A stretch of 11,584 nt of DNA, taken from positions 29,984-41,567 of the forward strand of contig DKBB01000406.1 of the NCBI GenBank assembly GCA_002451015.1. The letters run 5' to 3'. Source of the stretch: Acidobacteria bacterium UBA6911 (GTDB lineage: Bacteria; Acidobacteriota; UBA6911). The translations under genes and the position numbers were made by a program. Within the stretch, counting starts at the first letter, position 1. Each line of letters begins with the position of its first letter. This document shows positions 7,534 through 11,584 of the stretch, one piece after another. The notes beneath the pieces were generated by a model that worked only from the letters and a program-made list of their open reading frames with translations, was not told the DNA's origin and did not search any database.

Positions 7534-8199
7534 TTAAACAGGTTGTAACCTGGCGCTGCTGAGCTTGAACTTGCGCCCGAATCGCTCAGCAATCTCCAGG
7601 TTGTGCGTTACGACCACGAACATGTTTTCCTGACTTCTATGAAGATCGAACAGCAGGGACACGACCGTTTTCGCGGAATCATGATCCAGGTTTCCGGTCG
7701 GTTCATCACACAGAACGAGCTGCGGTTTTAATATAAGCGCCCGGGCCAGTGCAACCCGCTGTTTTTCTCCACCGGAAAGCTCATGCGGCCTGTGATGGAT
7801 TCTCTCCGTCAGTCCGACTTTCTCCAGGAGATCCCTCGCGCGTTTTTGAAAAGAATCATCAGGGGGAGATACCAGGGTTGGTATCAGGACATTTTCCAGC
7901 ACCGAACATTGGGGCAGCAGATGATGATCCTGGAACACGAAACCGATTTTCCTGTTTCGGAATGCGGCCAGGTCCTTCTCGTTCATTTCGTACGGATTTT
8001 TCCCTTCCAGTCTAATGCTGCCGGAACTGGGGGGTTCGAGAGTGCCGAGAATATAGAGAAACGTGCTTTTGCCGCTGCCGGAAGGGCCGACAATCGACGC
8101 GGACTCTCCGTCATTCAGTGTGAAATCAATACCGGAAAGCACCTTGAGCCGATGCCCTGGCATCGGATATTCCTTATTAAGGTTCTTAACTTCCAGCAC
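7534..8199 (-). CDS. ABC transporter ATP-binding protein, LolD/YbbA/MacB type
   Basis: Cytoplasmic ATPase that powers the permease encoded next. All nucleotide-binding motifs are intact in 221 residues: Walker A GPSGSGKST (38-46), Q-loop Gln90 in FVFQDHHLLPQ, signature LSGGEKQR (141-148), Walker B LVLCDEP (161-167), D-loop GNLD (169-172) and switch His199 in VVVTHN. The 'FQDHHLLPQ' and 'DEPTGNLD' wording and the short length place it in the LolD/YbbA/MacB-N subfamily rather than among nutrient importers. The start is a GTG at 8199 that gives MLEVKNLNKEYP, preceded by GAGGAA six bases upstream. It is the first gene of its cluster; a TATAAT element lies about 60 bases upstream. LolD, YbbA and related exporters cannot be told apart from the sequence alone, so no symbol is given. 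Confidence 0.95.
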   Translation of the reverse strand: MLEVKNLNKEYPMPGHRLKVLSGIDFTLNDGESASIVGPSGSGKSTFLYILGTLEPPSSGSIRLEGKNPYEMNEKDLAAFRNRKIGFVFQDHHLLPQCSVLENVLIPTLVSPPDDSFQKRARDLLEKVGLTERIHHRPHELSGGEKQRVALARALILKPQLVLCDEPTGNLDHDSAKTVVSLLFDLHRSQENMFVVVTHNLEIAERFGRKFKLSSARLQPV

Positions 8200-8205
8200 T
8201 TGGGA

Positions 8206-8211
8206 TTCCTC
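8206..8211 (-). promoter_or_regulatory. ribosome binding site for the GTG-started ATPase gene
   Basis: The minus strand reads GAGGAA at 8211-8206, six bases before the GTG at 8199. No ATG in frame nearby gives a better start, and the protein begins with the expected first strand LEVKNLNK, so the GTG is well supported. Confidence 0.65.
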
Positions 8212-8223
8212 GATGATTATTTC

Positions 8224-8237
8224 TTAGAAAATTCTAA
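8224..8237. promoter_or_regulatory. palindrome in the ABC leader, possible operator
   Basis: TTAGAA and TTCTAA are inverted six-base arms separated by AA (TTAGAAAATTCTAA). The site lies between the TATAAT element at 8258-8263 and the ATPase start, around +14 to +28 of the predicted transcript. A dimeric repressor could bind there. It is AT-rich and may equally be chance; no known operator is recognised. Confidence 0.28.
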
Positions 8238-8257
8238 TTGTAAAATTACACAGGAAC

Positions 8258-8263
8258 ATTATA
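8258..8263 (-). promoter_or_regulatory. -10 element (TATAAT) for the ABC/oxidoreductase cluster
   Basis: The minus strand reads TATAAT, a perfect -10 hexamer, followed by the ribosome site and GTG of the ATPase. Transcription would start near 8251, giving a leader of about 52 bases. There is no good -35: with a 17-base spacer the hexamer is TGGCTT, which falls inside the heptamer repeat at 8273-8293. The promoter may therefore be weak or need an activator. Confidence 0.48.
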
Positions 8264-8272
8264 GCTATGTTA

Positions 8273-8293
8273 GAAGCCAGAAGCCAGAAGCCA
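8273..8293. repeat. three perfect tandem copies of the heptamer GAAGCCA
   Basis: Three exact copies of GAAGCCA (TGGCTTC on the minus strand) run head to tail, followed by a partial copy (G then GG). The array sits in the region where the -35 box of the ABC promoter should be. Short intergenic heptamer arrays of this form are known in some genomes, for example the STRR repeats of filamentous cyanobacteria. Whether this copy is one of a dispersed genomic family cannot be told from this window. Confidence 0.85.
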
Positions 8294-8439
8294 GGGACCG
8301 GAAGATACATGGGGGTTTCTGACTATCATAAAAACTTGTTCCTTCGTGGCTTCAAATAATTTCTTTTCTGTTGCTCTTTATCCCCAGGGAATGATTTGTC
8401 TCTGTACGAAAAAAGAGCGGTTTGCGGAACATATAGTAT

Positions 8440-8460
8440 TTATACTTAGGACTTCGGACT
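8440..8460. repeat. imperfect period-7 repeat downstream of the glycosyltransferase
   Basis: On the minus strand three successive heptamers AGTCCGA, AGTCCTA and AGTATAA begin at 8460, 8453 and 8446. The first two differ at one base; the third is diverged. The array starts 33 bases past the glycosyltransferase stop. It has the same period as, but a different sequence from, the array at 8273-8293. Confidence 0.4.
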
Positions 8461-8493
8461 ATTGGCTTGCAAGGGCGAACACGGGATTTGCCG

Positions 8494-9792
8494 CTACGCA
8501 TTTTGAACGTCAATGATTGTTTGAAAAACATCCACTGTCTTTTGTGTCATGTTCCCTAGACTGTAATGTTTTCGAACGCCGTGGAACGCCTTATCAGACA
8601 GCTCATCACGTTTGTCAGGATTGTGCAGGATATCCAGGAATCCCTGCGCCAGCGCATCGGGATCGTTCGGCTCCACGAGTATGCCGCCACCGGTCGTTTC
8701 TATGACTTCGGTAAAAGCGCCACGTCGTGGCTGAACGACTGGTACTCCGGCGGCCATCGCTTCTAGAAGAAAAAGTCCCTTCGGATCATCAAATGTAGTC
8801 GGCACCGAAAAGACGCTCAGATGACTCAGATAATGCAGTTTTTCCTGCCTGTTCAGTTCTCCATGATACCGGAACTGGTCCCGATAGCCCCAATCTTTCA
8901 TTTTGCTTTGGATGGCCTCGAAATAGGGATTATGTTCCGGAGGATGATATCCGGCCGCCCACAATCGGCTATCCGTCACGTCGCTCCGGGATCGGAAACT
9001 CCGGTAAGCGTCGCAAAGAAGGTGCAATCCTTTTTCCGGCGCGATGCGAGCGAGGTAGCCGATGGTGAATGGATTTATTTTGTTTTTGTCCGGTATCGAA
9101 AAACCGTCAAAGCTGATTCCGAGAGGCACAACATGAATATGATTCAGCGGAATATCCAGGATGTCGGCCATATGGCGAGCGCCGAAATGACTCACGGCGA
9201 TGAATGCGTCGATGTGTTTTACCTTATCCCGAATTATTTGAATAGCCCTGTCGTGGAACGGTTCGATCAGCCCGTCCAGGAACAGCTCTTCGCCCTGCAG
9301 AGTACAGACTACGGGAATATCCAGTTCTTCTTTTATTGCCGGAGCAAGCGCTATGAGCAGGGAATTGGGAATGGTGACAATATCCGGTGAAACCTCATCG
9401 GAGAGAAATCGGGCCAGCCTGCGTATTTCCTTGTGCAGCGGACCGTTTATACCCTCAAGCATCGCCACCGTAAGTTTGCCGAGATCGGCAGGGTCGACGC
9501 TGATGCCCATCCGAGTGACCAGTTTCAGAAGAGGTTTGAAGTCCAGCAATCTGTCGAGGAACTTGGGTGTATTTCGAAAAATCTCGAATTGCTGCTGCAG
9601 GTAGATGTTTATCCCGCCGAGAAAAAGCCGGCCCCGGCTGACATTCTGTTCGTCGGTGCGTGTGGGGGTGTAGGTCGGGATCAACAGGACATCGTGACCG
9701 GCATTCATTAGAGATTTAGCGAGAACATTGTCTCTCAGGCAGCTGCCGCAGTACATCCTTCCCGCACCTGCTGTAATGCTTGCAATCCTCAT
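8494..9792 (-). CDS. family 4 glycosyltransferase (GT-B fold)
   Basis: Predicted cytoplasmic retaining glycosyltransferase that would transfer a sugar from a nucleotide donor to a glycan or lipid acceptor. It has 432 residues. The N-terminal half starts MRIASITAGAGRMYCGSCLR with Cys15 and Cys18 in a CGSC motif that is characteristic of one subgroup I know from Planctomycetes and Acidobacteria. The C-terminal donor domain shows IGYLARIAPEKGLHLL (244-259), RYHGEL (308-313) and FDDPKGLFLLEAMAAGVPVV (334-353). In the usual EX7E motif the first acidic residue is Asp336 instead of Glu and the second is Glu344. TGGGILVEPND (367-377) completes the fold. There is no signal peptide. The ATG at 9792 is only six bases after the stop of the upstream propeller gene, so the two are very probably co-transcribed; no strong ribosome site is seen. 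Donor and acceptor are unknown. Confidence 0.93.
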   Translation of the reverse strand: MRIASITAGAGRMYCGSCLRDNVLAKSLMNAGHDVLLIPTYTPTRTDEQNVSRGRLFLGGINIYLQQQFEIFRNTPKFLDRLLDFKPLLKLVTRMGISVDPADLGKLTVAMLEGINGPLHKEIRRLARFLSDEVSPDIVTIPNSLLIALAPAIKEELDIPVVCTLQGEELFLDGLIEPFHDRAIQIIRDKVKHIDAFIAVSHFGARHMADILDIPLNHIHVVPLGISFDGFSIPDKNKINPFTIGYLARIAPEKGLHLLCDAYRSFRSRSDVTDSRLWAAGYHPPEHNPYFEAIQSKMKDWGYRDQFRYHGELNRQEKLHYLSHLSVFSVPTTFDDPKGLFLLEAMAAGVPVVQPRRGAFTEVIETTGGGILVEPNDPDALAQGFLDILHNPDKRDELSDKAFHGVRKHYSLGNMTQKTVDVFQTIIDVQNA

Positions 9793-9798
9793 AGGCGA

Positions 9799-10929
9799 TT
9801 ATTTTCCGAAGCAGTACAGGACCCCGTCCTGCGAACCGATGACCAGGGACCCTTGTGCCGCGGCCGGGGAGGCTGAAAGCGGAGCACCTGCGACAAAATC
9901 CCATACCTTCTTTCCAGTTTTCAGATCCAGTTCATACAGGTTTCCGTCGTTTGATCCCACGAATATCCGATTGCCTGTGACAAGGGGTGAGGATTCCACC
10001 CGGGACCGGGTGGTAAAAGCCCAGGTCTCTTTGCCGGTTGCGATTTCGAGGCAATGCACGATTTTGTCCCTGCCTCCCAAAACGACGTATTTGTCTGTAA
10101 CGGCCGCGGAGGAATAGAAAGGGAAATTTCTGCTCGGATGCATGTAGGACCAGCGCAGGATTCGCTGTTTGAGATCGATGCTGAGGACTTCATTGGTGAA
10201 TGTGCCGACAAAAACATTCGAATTTCTTATAGCTGCGGAGGCGCCGGTGTAGCCCCCGAGTGGAATTGCGAACAGTTGTTTGCCGGTTTTCGTGTCGATG
10301 GCCCGGAGGGTTTCGTCGCATCCTGAAACATACACGCAATTCTGCGAAATGGAAGGCGTGCTGTGTACCGGACCTTCCGTGGCGAATTTCCAGATTAACT
10401 TGCCTGTATCCGCGGAAAGGCAATAAAGGTGCGTATCGTAGGAGCCGAAGTAAACACGGTTTTCGTAGCAGTTTGGCGAGGACTTGATTTCTCCTTCCGC
10501 TTTAAAGGTCCATTGCACCTTTCCGCTCGCCGCGTCCACAGCATGCAGGATTCCGTAGAGATCGCCGACATAGACGATTCCGTTGTAAACGCAGGGGGAG
10601 GATTCCTGGATGGGACCTTCGATGGAATAACGCCAGCGTGACTTTCCTTCAGACAGCGAGACGGCGTTCAGAGAACCATCCATGGATCCGAAGTAGACCA
10701 ACCCATTCACAATTGCGGCCGAAGACTCGATGGAATCTTCAGCCTGATAACTCCATAGCAATTTGAGCTTTTCTGGAAGCACTGCCTTGGAAATTCCGTT
10801 CAGTGACGGAGTGCCTCGAAACATTTCCCAGGAATCTGCGGGAGAACCGGTTGTTTGGGCGGAAACGAAAAGAACCGAAAGCGGGAGTATAAAAACGAGA
10901 CTCAGTAACAATTTTCTCATACAAAGCAT
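9799..10929 (-). CDS. secreted PQQ-like beta-propeller repeat protein (BamB-like fold)
   Basis: Predicted periplasmic protein with an eight-bladed beta-propeller. A Sec signal peptide is visible (RKLLLSLVFILPLSVLFVSA, residues 5-24, with likely cleavage before QTT). There is no lipobox cysteine, so unlike BamB it is not a typical lipoprotein. Blade-end aromatic residues recur every 40-43 residues: Trp59, 99, 140, 180, Phe220, Trp260, 303 and 343, each after a 'G.....G' turn as in SLSEGKSRW, DAASGKVQW and DLKTGKKVW. Each blade has the 'V.NG.VYFGS.DG.L.A.D...G' pattern. Propellers of this family may bind PQQ, act as scaffolds, or assist outer-membrane protein assembly; no dehydrogenase catalytic region is present. 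The start is the ATG at 10929 with AGGG four bases upstream; an ATG at 10920 would also leave the signal peptide intact. It lies 28 bases after one propeller gene and six before the glycosyltransferase. Confidence 0.9.
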   Translation of the reverse strand: MLCMRKLLLSLVFILPLSVLFVSAQTTGSPADSWEMFRGTPSLNGISKAVLPEKLKLLWSYQAEDSIESSAAIVNGLVYFGSMDGSLNAVSLSEGKSRWRYSIEGPIQESSPCVYNGIVYVGDLYGILHAVDAASGKVQWTFKAEGEIKSSPNCYENRVYFGSYDTHLYCLSADTGKLIWKFATEGPVHSTPSISQNCVYVSGCDETLRAIDTKTGKQLFAIPLGGYTGASAAIRNSNVFVGTFTNEVLSIDLKQRILRWSYMHPSRNFPFYSSAAVTDKYVVLGGRDKIVHCLEIATGKETWAFTTRSRVESSPLVTGNRIFVGSNDGNLYELDLKTGKKVWDFVAGAPLSASPAAAQGSLVIGSQDGVLYCFGK

Positions 10930-10957
10930 TATGCCCTATTCGCCCGGGCAAGGAGGA

Positions 10958-11584
10958 TTATTTTATCCTCGTTAAGCCCTGAATCCTGAGCGGAAAATCC
11001 ATCGCCGCTAATCCGGTATCCCGGGAGCCCCGCGGGCTAATCGCGGCTCTTTCCTGTTTTTCGGACGCGATTGCATACAAGCCGTCACGGCTCATGATGT
11101 ACAGGACCCCATTTGCGGCAACGGGTGTACTGTACACGGCTCTGCCCATGTTGATCTCGGCAATAAGTTTCATTTCTTTGCCTGCTTCCAGGATCGCAAT
11201 ATCACCGTCCTCATCCCCGATATAGACTTTGCCGTCGGCTGCGAATGGGGAGCCCCATATCGCGGCGAAAGTATCGTAGGTCCAGTGATGCTTGCCGGAT
11301 TGGGTGTCGATACAATGCAGGAATCCTGCAAAATCTGAGATGAAAACTAGATCTTCCGTAATGGCCGCGGTGGAAACGGTGCGGAGAATTTTGTCAAAAT
11401 GCCAGACAAGGCCTGTTTCCGTGATGTCCCCGCGTTTTGCAGGATCGATGCAGTACATATGCCCGACGCCGGATCCATTCTCCGGATCCTGACCCGAAGC
11501 GAGGAATACTTTTTCGTTCTGGAAGACTGGCGTAGAGATGATCGAATTACGTGTTTTGGGCCAGACCGCGTCTTTCGGATTCAG
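10958..11584 (-). CDS. PQQ-like beta-propeller protein (5' end outside window)
   Basis: The frame is open to the right edge (first visible codons LNPKDAVWPKT), so the ATG at 11458 inside it is not the real start. About 208 residues of the C-terminal part are visible. Propeller blades are recognisable: STPVFQNEKVFLASGQDPENG, then GHMYCIDPAKRGDITETGLVW, STAAITEDLVFISDFAGFLHC, SGKHHW, GSPFAADGKVYIGDEDGDI, and YSTPVAANGVLYIMSRDGLYA. The 'GQDPENGSGVGH' insertion with 'CIDPAKRGD' is a variant blade I associate with longer PQQ-repeat proteins of Planctomycetes and Acidobacteria. The C-terminal tail after residue IASEKQERAAI is not propeller-like and is basic. It is the upstream neighbour of a second propeller gene, 28 bases away on the same strand, so the two may be paralogues from an old duplication or parts of one complex. 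Signal sequence and full length cannot be judged. Confidence 0.86.
   Translation of the reverse strand: MNPKDAVWPKTRNSIISTPVFQNEKVFLASGQDPENGSGVGHMYCIDPAKRGDITETGLVWHFDKILRTVSTAAITEDLVFISDFAGFLHCIDTQSGKHHWTYDTFAAIWGSPFAADGKVYIGDEDGDIAILEAGKEMKLIAEINMGRAVYSTPVAANGVLYIMSRDGLYAIASEKQERAAISPRGSRDTGLAAMDFPLRIQGLTRIK

Larger units (their letters stand above)
8200..8493. other. intergenic region between the glycosyltransferase and ABC clusters
   Basis: No coding frame is supported. The region contains the ABC promoter element, the palindrome and both heptamer tracts listed separately. Between them, a run of six A at 8409-8414 (T on the minus strand) lies about 80 bases beyond the glycosyltransferase stop, but no stable stem precedes it. 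A small inverted repeat AGTAT/ATACT lies at 8435-8446. No clear terminator for the upstream cluster is visible. Confidence 0.5.

Noticed and set aside
8273..8293. CRISPR-like array
   Set aside because: The unit is only seven bases with no spacers and no cas genes are present; it is a simple tandem repeat.
8404..8430. Terminator for the glycosyltransferase cluster at the A6/T6 run
   Set aside because: On the minus strand the T-run follows CCGCAAACCGCTC, which contains direct rather than inverted repeats, so no stable stem forms.
8821..9390. 189-codon plus-strand frame opposite the glycosyltransferase
   Set aside because: It is antisense to a clear GT4 gene and has no recognisable family features.
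11456..11458. ATG as the start of the right-edge propeller gene
   Set aside because: The frame continues to base 11584 with blade-like sequence (GQDPENGSGVGH), so this Met is internal.

Overview
The window looks like chromosomal DNA of a Gram-negative, outer-membrane-bearing bacterium, most likely an Acidobacteriota member or close relative. This is inferred from protein style only. The TonB-dependent receptor has the 'LGGPI..NRTFFFGDYEG' and 'FDVRHRFSLGYSYDLP' wording typical of the very large acidobacterial Oar-like receptor family. The glycosyltransferase has the 'MYCGSCLRDN' N-terminus that I know from Planctomycetes and Acidobacteria, and there is a tandem pair of PQQ-like beta-propellers. 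No rRNA, tRNA, CRISPR array, insertion sequence or phage gene was seen.

Layout. Plus strand: the 3' part of a TonB-dependent outer-membrane receptor (1-2336, open at the left edge), a 272-base gap with possible RNA structure and a possible promoter, then a holC-like gene for the DNA polymerase III chi subunit (2609-3061). A short AT-rich inverted repeat separates this from the convergent minus-strand block. Minus strand, in transcription order from the right: a PQQ-like beta-propeller protein (open at the right edge, stop at 10958), a second secreted eight-bladed PQQ-like propeller (9799-10929) and a family 4 glycosyltransferase (8494-9792), which form one tight gene cluster. After a 294-base gap with two heptamer-repeat tracts, a TATAAT promoter element and a palindrome comes a second cluster: an ABC ATPase of the LolD/YbbA/MacB type (7534-8199), a 1119-residue ten-helix FtsX/YbbP-like permease (4154-7513), and a Gfo/Idh/MocA-family oxidoreductase (3090-4085, or to 4157 with a GTG start overlapping the permease stop).

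How the genes may work together. The ATPase and permease almost certainly form one type VII (mechanotransmission) ABC complex, which acts on lipids, lipoproteins or peptides at the inner membrane/periplasm rather than importing a solute. The Gfo/Idh enzyme co-transcribed behind it is the unusual partner. The two propellers and the glycosyltransferase suggest an envelope-related cluster (surface glycan or outer-membrane assembly), but no substrate can be read from the sequence. Most of the window is ordinary envelope and housekeeping content. I found no clear candidate for a completely new system. The best second looks are the Gfo/Idh-ABC coupling, the heptamer repeats at the ABC promoter, and the propeller-propeller-glycosyltransferase cluster.
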